A DNA stretch of 64,000 bases from the NCBI GenBank assembly GCA_022661535.1, contig JAKULF010000008.1, positions 930,001 to 994,000 on the forward strand, given 5' to 3'. Each line of letters starts with the position of its first letter. The first letter of the stretch is position 1. The translations under genes and the position numbers were made by a program. This document shows, one piece after another, positions 12,576 through 24,949 of this stretch. The notes beneath the pieces were generated by a model. It was not told the origin of the DNA, ran no database searches, and saw only the letters and a program-made list of their open reading frames with translations. The DNA is from Eutypa lata (Eukaryota > Ascomycota > Sordariomycetes > Xylariales > Diatrypaceae).

Positions 12576-13399
12576 TGCGTTTGTGTTAGGTGAATATGGC
12601 GCTTGTCCACCTCTGTAAATCCTTGATAGCGTCTATATGATCTTTTATCCTGAAAGGCTACGATGGAGGGGCAATTATTCGCAGCGCCCACATTCACTTT
12701 TTTTTGGGCCCTGAATTTCCCGGGAGTTCAATATCTGCCCGACATCACCGCCTTTCTTATTCCGTAAATATGCCTATCCAGTCGGAATGCAAGGGTTCGC
12801 GAGAAATGTAATTTATGCCGTTTGAGGCAAAGCGTGGTCTTGGAGCTAACGATGTCGGTAACACATGACATCACCCTCCATAAGCTAGAGCCAGCTAGAG
12901 CTGTACAACGCGAGATCGATGCTCAGATCCTTCCCAAAGGTACGAAGTAGCTGCTAATTTATTAAAATGGACAAATCAAAAGTGCCTCCACCATCACCAA
13001 AGTCTTGGTCCATCCCCAGCTCCCCCAGCTCAAATCGCATTCGGCATATAACTACGAGTACGCTACTACGTAGTAGATGCAGTCAGTAGATGAGCTGGTG
13101 GCTAGCAGAATACCTACATAGTCTTGAATCCTCTTCATTGATGCTGGACACGAGTGGAGTGACAAGTCCATGTGAACTCTTAACTATCCCTTTAATTAAT
13201 CTTCGGTCTACCTCCTATATTGACTACATACATACATACATCTAACCACAACCTACCTTAGGTATCCCCTCGAATGTAAGGGGTAATACCAACTTTGTTA
13301 ATTGTGTATGGGCTTTTCGCGGCTTGCTTTTATTATTCCCTAATACGATAGTGATATTCTTCAACCCTGCTTCAAAAAGCTACTTAATGATACATCAAA
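12576..13399. other. Divergent promoter region of Tsr2 and the alpha/beta hydrolase
   Basis: About 820 bases between two divergent starts. No frame of note. It contains a perfect 14-bp palindrome CTACTACGTAGTAG at 13063-13076 and short TACATACATACAT/TACCTAC runs near 13225-13260. Confidence 0.6.
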
Positions 13400-16340
13400 A
13401 TGAATACCTTTACTGTTTCTACGGCTGTTACGCCGACTGTGGTCTCGACCTTTCTATCCCATGTAAGTTGTCCGTATATACTGTATGAGGATCCCCGTCG
13501 GGCATCTGAGATATTCTCCGGTGTCCAACAAACCAGAGCTACTTAACCGGCCCGGAGTTGTGATTTGTTCCTCTTTATAGCTTGAGACTTTTACTACGAG
13601 CTTAGAAGCGTAGTGGCACTCATGTTACGTACGAGGCGATATTGGATGAACACCTGCTAAGGAAGCGTTACGCGACATTAGTATCTCAATCGCGGACCTT
13701 TGCGACAACGACCGACCGCACATCTTTCTTATGACGAAGGCCTACATTTGATTAGATCTTTCCTAGCTTTCGCAGCGCAGAATACCGTCGAAGACCTCCA
13801 AGCTTTCACTGCACAGTGGGTGCCGCATCCCCAATGGGTTCGAGTCGAAGAGATCGAGATACCGAAGGAGAAGGTCGACGAGGCCGCTGTCGTTCTCCAG
13901 GACCAGTTAGGACCGGATGGGATTAGACAGGTTGGCGGTCGCAAATGGTGGCAATGGCGGAAGTCCGGAAAGCCGTTGAAGGCCGAGTGGATTGAGATGA
14001 AAGCCGATCACCACGAGCGGAAATATTCAAGCGATCCTACATGTCGGAGAGTGATGCTGTATGTCCATGGCGGTGCCTACTTCTTCGGCAGTGTCGATGA
14101 GCACCGTTACCAGCTACAGAGGCATGCGCGGAAGCTCAAGGCTCGCGTCTTTGCTCCGGAGTACCGCTTAGCACCTCAGTTTCCCTTTCCCTGTGGTCTA
14201 CACGACTGTATTGCAGCGTATCTGTATCTGCTTACAGTCCAAGACCCAACTGCCATCATACTAGCTGGAGATTCGGCAGGAGGTGGCATGGTCATGAGTC
14301 TATTGGTTACTCTAAGAGATCGCGGCCTTCCTTTACCTGCTGGGGCTATACTCATCAGCCCTTGGGTCGATTTGACGCACTCGTTCCCTAGTGTCTCGTC
14401 TGAATGCCCTCTGGACTATATTCCCTCGAATGGTTTCCATCACAAGCCATCGAAAGCTTGGCCACCATTGAATGCGGATGACTATGCGCTCTTGAAAGAG
14501 CAAGCTGCTAAGCAGATCAAACCAGGTCAGACCAAGTTGATGAAACCCACTTCGGTTGAGATGAAGCGCATGTCCCAAGAAGTCTCTCGCATGAACAGTG
14601 GAAATGACGGGAAACCTTTGGAAGAGATCGCCGTGACTCCACCACTTTCAGTCAAGATCGATGGTAAAGAAATACTGTTAAAAGAGCAAATACAGGTAGG
14701 AGGACCTGATATATGGACACAAATAATGAGCGACACTGACACTACACTAGATGTATACCACTAATGAGCTTCTGGCTCACCCGCTTGTCTCCCCAATAAT
14801 GCAGCCTACACTCGGCGGCCTACCCCCTCTTCTCATTATGACTGGCGGTGGCGAGTTTTTGAGAGATGAGCAGATTTACCTGGCTCATAAGTGCGCGAAC
14901 CCAACAAAGTATCCCATCGCGGATTCCTTGCTGCATGAGTCGGCTCAGGAACAGCTTAAGCGGTTCAAGCCGACTGATGTTCAGCTACAAATTTGGGATG
15001 ATCTCTGCCATGTTGCGCCGACCCTGAGTTTCACGCGCCCGGCGAAGTACATGTATCGATCCGTAGCTCAATTTGGTGCTTGGGCACTCGCGAGGGCGCA
15101 GCACACCGATATTGAGATTTTGGATGACGATGACATTTCCGTCATATCTAGCTCAGAAGAGTCGGATTCCGACAGGGAGGGTGCTTCTCTGCCGAAGTCC
15201 GCGGGGACCGAAGCCCACCCCGCTATCGGGAAGGCGGGTGACCCTTTGCCCCCGTTTAAGAATCACATGATCCGACAGCGGGTTAGTCGACACGGTACTG
15301 TAAGCGCATTGGAACCCCCTGCAGACTTACCAGCTTGCAACATGCGTCCCGAAGATGTCGGCGTGGTCAAAGAGGGCCCCGTGAGGAAATGGCTCGAGGC
15401 ACGCCGCCAGTGGGACAACCGGTTTGGCAGCGTGCGAGCTAAGGTGCAGAAGCGACGGCTTAAGGCCATGATGGAGGGATATAATGGCTTCGACGGGGAG
15501 ACGCCGCCGCCGAGCGCGCTGGCGGGCCGGCGGAAGATCTCTGTCTCGGAGGAGAAGGAGCAGAAGAGGAAGAAGAGCATGGGTATGGCGCTTTGGTCCC
15601 TCTGGGGCTCTAAGCACGACGAAGCTACCATGATCCGCGAGCAGGAGGCCGACAAGGCGCCGGAGACCAAGGCGGCGACTACTGAGGAAGGTGAGGGCGC
15701 CCGCAGTCAAGCCGACCTCAAGACCCAGAGCAAGAAGGTGGCGGCAAACGAGCTCGCCAAGGGCCGCAGCCGCTCGCGCCGCAAGGTCGTTAGGGATGAT
15801 CGTCAGACCACCGCGAATGACAGTGACGTGGACGAGAACACACCCGTGGCCGTGCTCCTGGCCAAGAAAGAGGAGAAGCAGAAGGAGAGAGAGGGCGAAG
15901 AAGCCGCCGGAGAACCTGAGACGGCGGCGGCGCTTCTAGGATCGGAGGAGGAAAAGGAACACGCGTCGAGTGGCAACGGCGGTGCCCTGCTCACCACTCT
16001 CGAGCAGCCGGATACAGGCGTCACGGGCAAGCGGCCCAAAGTCAGCGGCATCGCGGTCCCCTTCAGCCTGAACCGGGAGGCCGAGACGGCCAGCATGATC
16101 ACGCTCACGTCGACGGCCGAGCAGCCCTCCCGCGTCGTGAGCCCCATACCGACGTCCCCGCGGACGCCGTCGCCGCTTGCTGCTTCCTTCCCCCCCTTTG
16201 CCGCCGAAGGAGGGGCAGGAGCAGGAGCAGTTCCTGCGATAATGGTTGGTGGTGATGCTGCTATAACTCCCCAAGGAGGGGAACGGCCGCCCTTCGAGAC
16301 GTTCGTCACGGCGGAGGAAGATTTGCCTAGGCTGAAGTAA
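13400..16340 (+). CDS. HSL-type alpha/beta hydrolase (esterase/lipase) with long disordered C-terminal tail
   Basis: Three exons: 13400-13462, 13682-14695 and 14751-16340; 888 residues. The 219-nt first intron joins FLSH to YLNRGP, restoring a family-like N-terminus. Hallmarks of the hormone-sensitive-lipase (alpha/beta-hydrolase fold-3) class are the oxyanion motif YVHGGAYFFGS, the nucleophile elbow GDSAGG, an Asp candidate in GGGEFLRDEQIYLAH, and a His in DDLCHVAP. It should hydrolyse short- to medium-chain esters or glycerides; the true substrate is unknown. No signal peptide is evident. After the fold ends near residue 470, more than 400 residues are low-complexity (Glu/Lys/Arg-rich, then Pro/Ser/Ala-rich). 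Many HSL-type enzymes are only 300-400 residues long, so the tail is unusual and may be regulatory. Confidence 0.88.
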
Positions 16341-17032
16341 AGTGAATGGGGATGAAAAGGAGAGCTAGGCTTTATTGGAATAAAGAAAAGACTTCCTGAT
16401 ATACGTGGAGTGAGTGAGTGAATAAATGGGAAGAAAATTAAAGAGGAGGTGAATCGTTATTATATACATATACCCCGTTCGTTTTGAACGCTCCTTGGGT
16501 TAATTAATTAGTTAGTTCGTTGCTTGGCTTGGTTCGTTTGTTTTGGGTTGGGGTTTATCTTTTTGAAAGTGTATTACTATAACTTGTATACCATAATTAC
16601 TTACTGAGTCAGGAAGACGAGGGACATATCTCATTTGTGCACATTGCAAGCAAGCGAGCAAGATAGGTAGTTAGTTGAATTCGCAATACACGCTGCTGCT
16701 TGAAACGATCGTTTGTCGTATTTTACGTATTTATGTGTATTTGAGATTTTATTTTGTTCGTGATGTGTAACGGAGTTCTAGTATAGAGTATATATACACA
16801 CAGCCGCCTAGCGACAGCGCTTGAGCATTTTTGTAGATTAGACATTGCTATACCTCCAAAGCATGCTGTTCCATCCCATCTTATTTCCTCAATTCGCCTA
16901 CTTAGAAGGTCTCTCTCTCCCTCCCTCCCTCTTTGTATCATTCCTTCGTGGTCCGTCCCTAGGCAGTGCAGTAACGGGGGAGCTTGAATCGGCATCGCTT
17001 AGAGGACATTGGTAACAAGAGAAACTGGCACC
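16341..17032. other. Spacer between convergent genes
   Basis: About 690 bases between the stops of the hydrolase and mL41. AT-rich, with a CT-rich tract (CTCTCTCTCCCTCCCTCCCTC) near 16910-16931 and TTAATTAATTAGTTAGTT near 16500. No gene seen. Confidence 0.6.
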
Positions 17033-17493
17033 TCAATCCAATCCGTTCTCCGACTTCCAGCGATCCAGATACAGCTCGGGGCTCTTAGGACCCATGGGGT
17101 AGCCCTCATAGCGGCCTTTATTGGGGCTGATCTTTTCCGTGACGAAGGGGGTTAACTGTGAGCGAAGTGAACCTCTCTGTTAGCATCTATCGTCTTCCTG
17201 AAGCCCTTCTGCTACAATCATTCCTAATACCATGCTTTCCCGTAATTTCCCTCAGAAAGTCCAGGCTATAGGCCATTGCGTAGGCGCATAGAACATGTAC
17301 GCACCTTAAACTTATCGAGACCGGTTGGGACGACGTACGTCCGGACCTTGGACCAGTCGAGGACGAAACCACCATACTTTGTGTGACGACCCACGGTGCC
17401 CGTCCGTGTGCCCTTGTAGAACCCCTTGTTAATATCCTTAGTCGTCAGCGGCAGCTTGCGAAAGCGCTTCAAGAGCGCCTGCGTCGGCTGCAT
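17033..17493 (-). CDS. MRPL27: Mitochondrial large-subunit ribosomal protein mL41 (MRPL27)
   Basis: Two exons: 17493-17305 and 17155-17033, with a 149-nt intron; 103 residues. The conserved core [40 protein letters not shown] matches yeast Mrpl27/mL41. The second exon restores the usual C-terminus ([12 protein letters not shown] ... [12 protein letters not shown]). It is a component of the mitochondrial 54S ribosomal subunit. The N-terminus ([14 protein letters not shown]) is basic and amphipathic, as in an import signal. The first exon reads through the donor into unrelated codons, so the intron matters for a correct C-terminus. Confidence 0.95.
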
Positions 17494-18035
17494 TTTTGTT
17501 TTTTGCCCTTGTCTGTCCGCCTGTCGCTACCCTTTGCTTCTTTGAATCTCGTTTGGTATGAAACGTCTTTCACCGCATTGATTCGTTGCAGAGGAGAATG
17601 AGCGGGGTTTACGTCGCTGTCGTCGTCGTCGTTGTCATCGTCGTCGGCTATTGATGCTGGGCTAATGTAAAAAGTCGTGATCTTGAAAATCAACGAATTA
17701 ACTAGCCCACATGTCGGGGTTTGGCAGGCCAAGACCCGCCGACAGGGACCTGCTTACAGGGGTCCATCCGCTAAAGCTAAAGTCTTTTTCTCCACTGTAA
17801 AACTTCGAGTCCCACTAAAAAGTTTCGATACCGTCCTTGTCTTTTGATCCCACTTTGATTTGCTTGAGCCTTGGTACAATATCAGCATTACCGATTGTAA
17901 AGTCAATCTTTTAGTAGTGTCCGTTTTTTTCTCTCTTAGCATAGCTTGCTCTGAATCTGTAATTAATAACCCAGCGACCCCCAAAATCGCATACAAAATA
18001 CCCAGAAGCAGCTCTACTCCCAATCTATCTCTACG
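17494..18035. other. Divergent promoter of mL41 and Utp14
   Basis: About 540 bases between the starts of two divergently transcribed ribosome-related genes (mitochondrial and nucleolar). No other gene is visible. A (GTC/GTT)n tract lies near 17610-17650. Shared regulation is plausible but not shown. Confidence 0.55.
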
Positions 18036-21011
18036 ATGCCAGGACGCCAGGCCCACGGCCGGCCCGTGGGCGGCGCCGCACCACGTACCAAGGCCGGCGG
18101 CAGCGGCAGTAAGAACAAGGGGAAGAAGCGCTCCAAGGCGAATGCCCTCGACGCCTTCTCCATCGCGTCGAAGATGTACGACGATAAACCCAAGATGACA
18201 CAGCGCAACCGCGAGCTGGACGTGCCGGCCGAGGGCCCGCGCAGGGGCAAGCATGCCAGGAACGATGACGATGGGGACGATGATGATGAAGATGAGGAGG
18301 AAGAGGGCGATGGACGGCCGAGGAAGATTCGCCGTGGTCCTGAGGCTCGCGGAGGCGAGGACGAAGATGAAGATGTGGAGTATGGCAGCGATAGCAGCGG
18401 GAATGAGTGGCGTGTAGGTGTGGGTGGTGACGATGACGAGTCCGATATAGATAGCGACGACGCGTTTGGCGAGAGTGATGAGGAGAAATTCGACGGTTTT
18501 ACTTTCCGCGGCAGCAAGAAGGAGGCTGATGAGGTATGGAGGCGCATCCCGCTTTGTGTCCTTAACCGGGATTCTGCTGACAAGGTTTTTAGGATGATGA
18601 TGACGAGGGTGATGCTGATGGTGCTTCGCTCGGCTCGGATGCTATAGATCTTGCTGATGCTTTGGATATGTCCATGTCAGAAGATGAAGCTGAGCCCGGT
18701 GCCCAAGAAGATGAGGGCTCTGAGGGGGATGAGTCGGACGATAGCGAGAGCGGATCCAGCGATGCATCCTCTGATGTTGAGGATGACGAAGATGACGACA
18801 TATCAGAGTCAGGACTTGACGCATGGGTCTCACAATTCTCAGGGGTTAAGGACACCGATAAAGACGATGATATTTCGACTGCTACGAAACCTAAAATCAA
18901 TCTGAAAGATCTGGGTTTATTGACTGTAAAGGACCCGCAACTCAAGAAATCGGTCAAGCTTATGGGAAAAGAGGAGAAGGAATCAGCCAAGAAGCAGAAG
19001 CTCGACGTTCCTTTAGCCCGGCGCCAGCAGGCTCGCCTCGACCGCGGTGTTGCATACGAGAAAACCAACGAGACCCTTGATCGCTGGACGGAGACTGTCA
19101 AGAAGAACAGAAGAGCCGAGCACTTAGTTTTCCCTCTCCCTCAGACCGAGACAGGCCTTTCTAGACATGACAACACTGAGTTACAGCCCATCACCAGCCA
19201 AACTTCAGGGAACGAATTAGAGCAGACTATTTTGGCCATCATGGAAGAAAGTGGACTAGGTCCCAGTGCTAAGAAAGAATCACAGAAAGTCCAAGAAGGC
19301 GATGACGAAGTCACAGAGGAGCAAACCATTTCGAGGGTTGACCTCAAGGACTTGTGGAACAAGAGGCGTCAGGAGCGGGAAGCCAAGTCTCGCGAAGAGG
19401 CGAGGGCAAAGCGGATCAAGAAGATCAAGAGCAAATCATATCATCGAGTGCACAGAAAGCAGAGGGAAAGGGACGAGATGAAGGAACGTGAGATCATGGC
19501 GGCTACCGGGGAGCTTGACTCCGAGGAGGAGCGCGAAGTCCTGGACCGCCAGCGCGCCGTGGAGAGAATGGGGGAGCGCCATCGCGATAGCAAATGGGCC
19601 AAGATGCGCAAGGGCCATGCCGTCTGGGACGATGATGTTCGGGCGGGCATCACTGATATGGCTCGCCGAGACGAGGAGCTCCGTCGCCGTATCGAGGGGC
19701 GGCCATCGAAATCGAATGGCGACGACGACGACGACGAAGAGGACTCGGACTACTCGGATGATGACGAAGTGGATGAGCGGAAGCGCCTTCTCCGACAACT
19801 AGACGAGGCTTCTAAAGTGGACGACTCACTCCCTAAATCCAAGCTTATGTCGATGGCTTTCATGCAGAAGGCCGAAGCTGCTAAGAAGAAAGCTAACGAC
19901 GAGATGGTCGCTGAGATCCGCCGAGAGCTTGGATCGGATGACGAGAGGGGTTCGGAGGCTGAGATAGACGATGTAGGCCGGAGACAGTTCGGCCAGCCCG
20001 GTGGCAAGAAACTGGCGGCTCCCAGAGAACAGCAACCTAAGAAAGGCAAGAAGGGAGCCAAAGTCGAAGGAACGGACCTCGAAGATGCTAGGGACAATAT
20101 TGCTACGGTCAACGGCCGGTCAAAGGGTCTCTCCGCTCCGGCTATCCAATATACAGCTAGTGAATCGGCTGCTGGTGCCTGGAGCCAGCCTGTAGAGACT
20201 GGACCGACCAAGAAGCAGAGGGGCAAGAAGTCGTCTGGATCCGGCGCGGATGTGCTTGACTTTAGCGTAGACGCGGTAGCCGTGGCACCAGCTGCAGCAT
20301 CGAAACCAGCCAAGAACAAGAACAAGAACAAGAAGCAGCAGCAACAACAACAACAACAACAACAACAACAGAACGACATCCCCTCTGATGATGACGAGGA
20401 AACCCACCTAGTCCAGTTCCGGGAGCAGGAGCTGCTAGACCGAGCGTTCGGCGGCCTAGACGTGGTGGCGGACTTCGAGCGGGAGAAGCAGGAGGTGGCC
20501 GAGGAGGACGACGACAAGACGGTCGATAACACGCTGCCGGGCTGGGGCAGCTGGGTCGGCGACGGCGTCAGCAACCGCGAGAAGAAGCGCCACCAGGGCC
20601 GGTTCTTGGCCAAGCAGGAGGGCGCGAGGAAGAAGGACGACCGCCGGGATGCGAAGCTGAAGAACGTTATTATTAATGAGAAGAGGATCCGGAAGGTGAG
20701 TTTCCCCGTCTTCCCCTTTTTTCTTTTTTTTTCTGCCTTTTTTTCTCTCCCTTCCCCTTTTACGTCTTCCCGTCCTACCCTTCAAATTTCTCGGTTTCCT
20801 ACTCACTAATAACACAATGAATAAACAGTCCGAGAAGTACATGGCATCCCAGCTGCCGCACGTCTACGAGTCCAAGCTCCAGTACGAGCGCTCTCTACGC
20901 CTACCCATCGGTCCCGAGTTCCAGACCAAGGAGACGTTCCAGGAGTCGACTAAGCCCCGCATCCTGCTCAAGCAGGGCATCATCGCGCCAATTGCGAAGC
21001 CTACCTACTGA
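18036..21011 (+). CDS. UTP14: U3 snoRNA-associated protein Utp14
   Basis: Three exons: 18036-18533, 18593-20695 and 20829-21011; 927 residues. Utp14 is a subunit of the SSU processome and activates the helicase Dhr1 during 18S rRNA maturation in the nucleolus. Family marks: N-terminal NALDAFSIASKMYDD, long acidic stretches, VPLARRQQARLDRGVAYEKTNETLDRW, the basic KRIKKIKSKSYHRVHRK block, GELDSEEEREVLDRQRAVERMGERHRDSKWAKM, GWGSWVGDG, and C-terminal YERSLRLPIGPEFQTKETFQ. The last intron (133 nt) falls inside the conserved end (KRIRK/SEKYMASQLPHVYES). A CAG/CAA run encodes 13 Gln just before an acidic block; it is low-complexity and probably length-polymorphic. Confidence 0.96.
20333..20371 (+). 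repeat. CAG/CAA microsatellite encoding poly-Gln in Utp14
   Basis: Thirteen consecutive Gln codons (two CAG, a run of CAA, a final CAG), preceded by an AACAAG repeat coding for Asn-Lys. It lies in a disordered linker between conserved blocks, so length change should be tolerated. Confidence 0.9.
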
Positions 21012-21425
21012 TTACAGACAAAAAAGGGGTTTATATGGGGGAGATATCTTATGTGGAAAGGGAAAGGGGAAGGGAGCGCGTAGGCGATACTTACTACGGC
21101 GGTTCAAGGTACCATGTATACATCAAACGTATGGCTTCACGTGTATAGCAGCAGTTGGACATAGATTAGAGACTATACATACATTGACACATGTCGAAAA
21201 GCATTATCGTTTAAAACATAAGATGCTAGTCCTCATATCATGAACATAACAACTAAGCAATCCTACATATGCATGTGTAAGAATAGATATAGGTAGGTAC
21301 TCATTGTAAAACCAGAAAGGGGGTATTCATATTTTATTTAATCCATGCTCGTCTACTTTCCTCTCCTCAGTATTCCCGGCAATAGACATATGCATATGCA
21401 TATTCATATATAGCTGCAACCCGCT
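21012..21425. other. Short spacer between convergent Utp14 and G-patch genes
   Basis: About 410 bases. Contains TAGGTAGGTAC near 21292 and a 16-bp ATATGCATATGCATAT palindrome near 21390. No gene seen; presumably the 3' ends of both transcripts. Confidence 0.6.
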
Positions 21426-23984
21426 TCATTCATCTTCTTCTTCATCTTCTTCATCGCTGCTGTCGCCAAAAATAGCCTTGAGGACATCGTCCTGTGCGCG
21501 ATTGCCCTCCACCGCCTCGTTGACATCGGGTTTCACCTCCACCACCTCTACTTTCCGGCTCGTGGGGGGTACGGATACGGCGTCTACGAGTCTCGCCTGA
21601 AGCCCTGCATCTGTCCCCACTTCCCTCGTGGTATCATCATTATTCTTCTTCTTCTCAACACCACCGCCAGCAGCAGCAGCAGATGACGCCGCAGCCTGTG
21701 CTTGGGCCTGCCTCATCATCTCGTCGAGCGTCATGGCCCCCGCGCTCGCGAAACCGCCGCTACTACTTGCGCTGCCGCTATTAATATTATTACCACTGAT
21801 GCTATCATACCAGCTCGGGGCCCCACCACCACCAGCACCACCGCCGCCGCCCTCCTGTTCCATCCCCGCATTCGCAGGCGGCCGCACCCCGAACCGCTTA
21901 CACAGCAGCCTCGAGGGGTAGAAGTCAGCAACCGACCTAGTCATAGAGCCGTACATGCCGAGGCTCGCGGCCTCTTCAGCCGGGTCCACGGGTTTCGGAG
22001 GTGGTTTCGACATGAGATTATTATCGGAATCCCCGCCTCCTCCTCTTGAATCCGGCGGCAGGAGGGAAGAGGAGTTGGAGCTGGAGGTGCCCGTCGTGAA
22101 CCGTGACGCCATGACGCCCGTGATGGGCCGGAAGATGCGCGCGCAGCTGTGGAACTCGCCGAGCTCGCGCAGGAAATCCTCTGTGCTGGTGCCTGGGGGT
22201 TTTTTGGGAGGGGTTGGTTGTGCTGCTGGTATACTACTACTACTACTACTACTGGTATTCCCGGCGGTGGTGGTATTGCTACTCATAGTCCCAAGCCCAA
22301 CGCACCACTCCAAATACCCGCGATATCTCGCGCGCTTCGCATCATTATCGGCGTAGGGACCCGTGCCGCCTCCTACACCACCACCGGTCCCGGTCCCACG
22401 CGCGAGAGCCGCCAAGGCGGTCGCCTTATCTAGCTGCGGTATCTGACGCAAAAACTGCGCTTGTCTCTCGGCGTCGGAGAGCGCGTGGCCCGCAGGCACC
22501 TCGCCCAGCGCTGGTGGGAGGTTCGTCTTACCCGTCGCGGCCGCGAGGCGGTCGCGCGCCGTCGACGACAGGAAGTCGAACACCGACTTGCCCGGCAGCT
22601 GGGCTTCGCCGAGAAGCGCGGCGCGGGACTTGGGGTCGAGCTTTGAGGCTTTGGCTGCGTCGGCTGTGGAGATGTAAGAGGAAGAGGAGGGGGTTTCGGC
22701 GGTGCTGGTGGTTGCTTGTGGTTGTGGTTGTGATTGCTGTTTGCTGGATTTCCAGCCCTCGGGTATTTTCGGTGGGGGGTATTTCCCCGCCGAGTTGATG
22801 ACGGTTGTCAAGGTGTCGGTTTTGGTGCCGAAGATGAAGCCGTCGAGCGGGAGGCGCCCGTCGTGGCATCGTCGGAGGTTCTTGCCCGCCTTGGCGAGCG
22901 CGCTCTTCCGGGATACGAAAACCGGTGCTGAGCCTAGCGTTGGGTTGGATAGTGCTATGTTTGGCTTGATCTTCTTCTTCTTATTGTTGTTGTTATTATC
23001 CCCTCCTATCACGCGGTTATACGATATCCGCGGGCCGACCTCATAGGGGTCCTCGTCGTCGGATCCCATATCGTTGAGGATTCCGATCCCGATGCCGCCG
23101 CGCGCGGGTTTAGGTTTCTTCTTGGCGAAGGACGCATTAGGTCGCCGCAGCAGCAGAGGCCCCTCTTCCCCGTCTTCCTCGTCGTCGGAGCTCCCACCAG
23201 CTTCTGCCTTGGGACCGGGTCGCATACTCGCCAATCGCGACTCTCCCGCGTAGCCTACGCCCTTCCGGTCCGTCTTCTTGACGAATGCGATCATCTGTAC
23301 GTTGTCGGGCGCAAAGAAGTGCGTCTGACCATTGTCCTGTACCGTCCCGGAACCCCCGCCCACATCCAGACGAGCTTTCCGACGTATCTTAGGTCCAATG
23401 CCCTGTCCTTCCTTCCACCCCATCTTCTTCAGCAGCTTCACGCCCATCGTCTCGCCGCGAACCCGGAACAAATCGGCGATCCCGCCTCCTCCGCCTCTAC
23501 GGATGCCCTCTTCCTCAGTAGACCCGAGCCCAGCAAAGCCCTGTGCCGTCTGCAATCTCTCGCGCTCCGCGGCGTCAGCGAGATCCTCCTCGTCCATGAA
23601 GTCCTCGGGACGCTGCTGGTTCTGTTTTCGTGGATCTTGCGGCGCAACGCCGCCATCTTTACTGTTGTTGTCGTTGGTTTTGTTATTGTTATGGCGGTTC
23701 GATCGAGACGAGACGAAGGTAGATGGGGTCCAGCCCTCCTTGGAACCGACGGTGTTGAAGTAGCCGGCACTAAAGCCGCCGGTGAAGGCTCCATGTAGGC
23801 GTTTGCGGCCACGCTCGTCCCGCACCTCCTGCTTCCACACCGGCACGTAAGAGCCGTCATCGCGGGCTTCCGAGTCGAGCGGTGGCAGAGGCGTCCCGTA
23901 CAGCGCATATGATTGCTGCTGCGGCTGCTGGGCTCGGTGGTGGTGGTCGGCTTCGAAGGTGGCGCGCGATCGTTTGAAGGACAT
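21426..23984 (-). CDS. G-patch domain protein, GPATCH1/TOUGH-like
   Basis: Intronless frame of 852 residues. Residues about 25-95 match the N-terminal domain of GPATCH1/TOUGH proteins (DUF1604): YALYGTPLPPLD, SYVPVWKQEVRDERGRKRLHGAFTGGFSAGYFNTVGSKEGWTPS. The G-patch is at about 176-205 (GETMGVKLLKKMGWKEGQGIGPK), with the glycines in place. G-patch proteins of this family associate with spliceosomes and activate DEAH helicases; the role here is inferred from family. The rest is low-complexity: Gly, Ser, Asn and Gln runs, and an acidic C-terminus (GDSSDEEDEEEDE). A (CTA)n tract at about 22230-22253 encodes Ser. High GC at third positions creates several long shadow frames on the other strand. 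Confidence 0.92.
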   Translation of the reverse strand: MSFKRSRATFEADHHHRAQQPQQQSYALYGTPLPPLDSEARDDGSYVPVWKQEVRDERGRKRLHGAFTGGFSAGYFNTVGSKEGWTPSTFVSSRSNRHNNNKTNDNNSKDGGVAPQDPRKQNQQRPEDFMDEEDLADAAERERLQTAQGFAGLGSTEEEGIRRGGGGGIADLFRVRGETMGVKLLKKMGWKEGQGIGPKIRRKARLDVGGGSGTVQDNGQTHFFAPDNVQMIAFVKKTDRKGVGYAGESRLASMRPGPKAEAGGSSDDEEDGEEGPLLLRRPNASFAKKKPKPARGGIGIGILNDMGSDDEDPYEVGPRISYNRVIGGDNNNNNKKKKIKPNIALSNPTLGSAPVFVSRKSALAKAGKNLRRCHDGRLPLDGFIFGTKTDTLTTVINSAGKYPPPKIPEGWKSSKQQSQPQPQATTSTAETPSSSSYISTADAAKASKLDPKSRAALLGEAQLPGKSVFDFLSSTARDRLAAATGKTNLPPALGEVPAGHALSDAERQAQFLRQIPQLDKATALAALARGTGTGGGVGGGTGPYADNDAKRARYRGYLEWCVGLGTMSSNTTTAGNTSSSSSSSIPAAQPTPPKKPPGTSTEDFLRELGEFHSCARIFRPITGVMASRFTTGTSSSNSSSLLPPDSRGGGGDSDNNLMSKPPPKPVDPAEEAASLGMYGSMTRSVADFYPSRLLCKRFGVRPPANAGMEQEGGGGGAGGGGAPSWYDSISGNNINSGSASSSGGFASAGAMTLDEMMRQAQAQAAASSAAAAGGGVEKKKNNDDTTREVGTDAGLQARLVDAVSVPPTSRKVEVVEVKPDVNEAVEGNRAQDDVLKAIFGDSSDEEDEEEDE

Positions 23985-24949
23985 GGGGTGGGTGAATGGA
24001 TGGATGGGTGATTGGGTGGATAGTTTAGCTGTTCATGAGAGCGCGCAAGGTTCCTTTCTCTCTATTCTTTCCTTCCAGGCAGTTAATGCGGTTTGGTCGG
24101 TGTCGATTTCGTGGTGTTCAAGGGCAGAAGTAAGAACAATAATATAATTGTAAAGAGAATCGATGTCGTCTTCTTCGGTGTTTCGGCGTTAACCTGGGAA
24201 GTTGCTTATGGCGTAAATACGTAGCTAGCAGCTCTTGACAGCTGCATCTTACAGAATGACACCTGGCAATAACTATCTGCTTGCCACGTACAAAGTAGGG
24301 AGTTACAATGACTTATAGTTTACATTATAATCAATACATATCTACTTCTTAGAATAATGTTACTTCAGAAACTACTTATCATTATACAATACAGCAAAAG
24401 CAAAAGACCAGGTTCGTTCTCAATTCACAGAACTAAGTATGGAGCCAGATTACCTACCTAAGCATCTACGTACAAACAGAAACCCCTAACCCTTGGTTGT
24501 CGTCGTAACCACCCCAGATGAAACTGGCCACGCCTACGATATCAAAGTTATACGATAGGTGAGTATATAAGATAAGGAAAAGGAGACTATGAAGTGCCTT
24601 ACATGGTAGCACGTTCATACATCCAACCTATTCCCATTGTGATACCCTCCAAGTACGCAACCACCTTCGGAACAACCCGATCGTGGCATGATGCAGGGTA
24701 TATATAGATACGTTCAGCAGAGATTATAACACAATACATATTAGGAATTCTTCAGTACACAACTCAGCACACACTACATAAGTACACTATGTCTAATAAT
24801 ACAAAGATATCAGTATCCTGGTAAGCGTTCAGAAAATTAGGCCATACTGATCCATGGTTGGATTATTCTCACTGCCCATGACCCAGAAGCTAATAACTCA
24901 AGTAAGTCTGCATTCCAAGATATTGCATTGGGGGTATAGTTAGGGAAAC
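23985..24949. other. Spacer with no gene
   Basis: About 965 bases upstream of the G-patch gene and downstream of the DUF7726-like gene. AT-rich, with TACCTACC motifs at about 24450. No supported frame. Confidence 0.6.
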
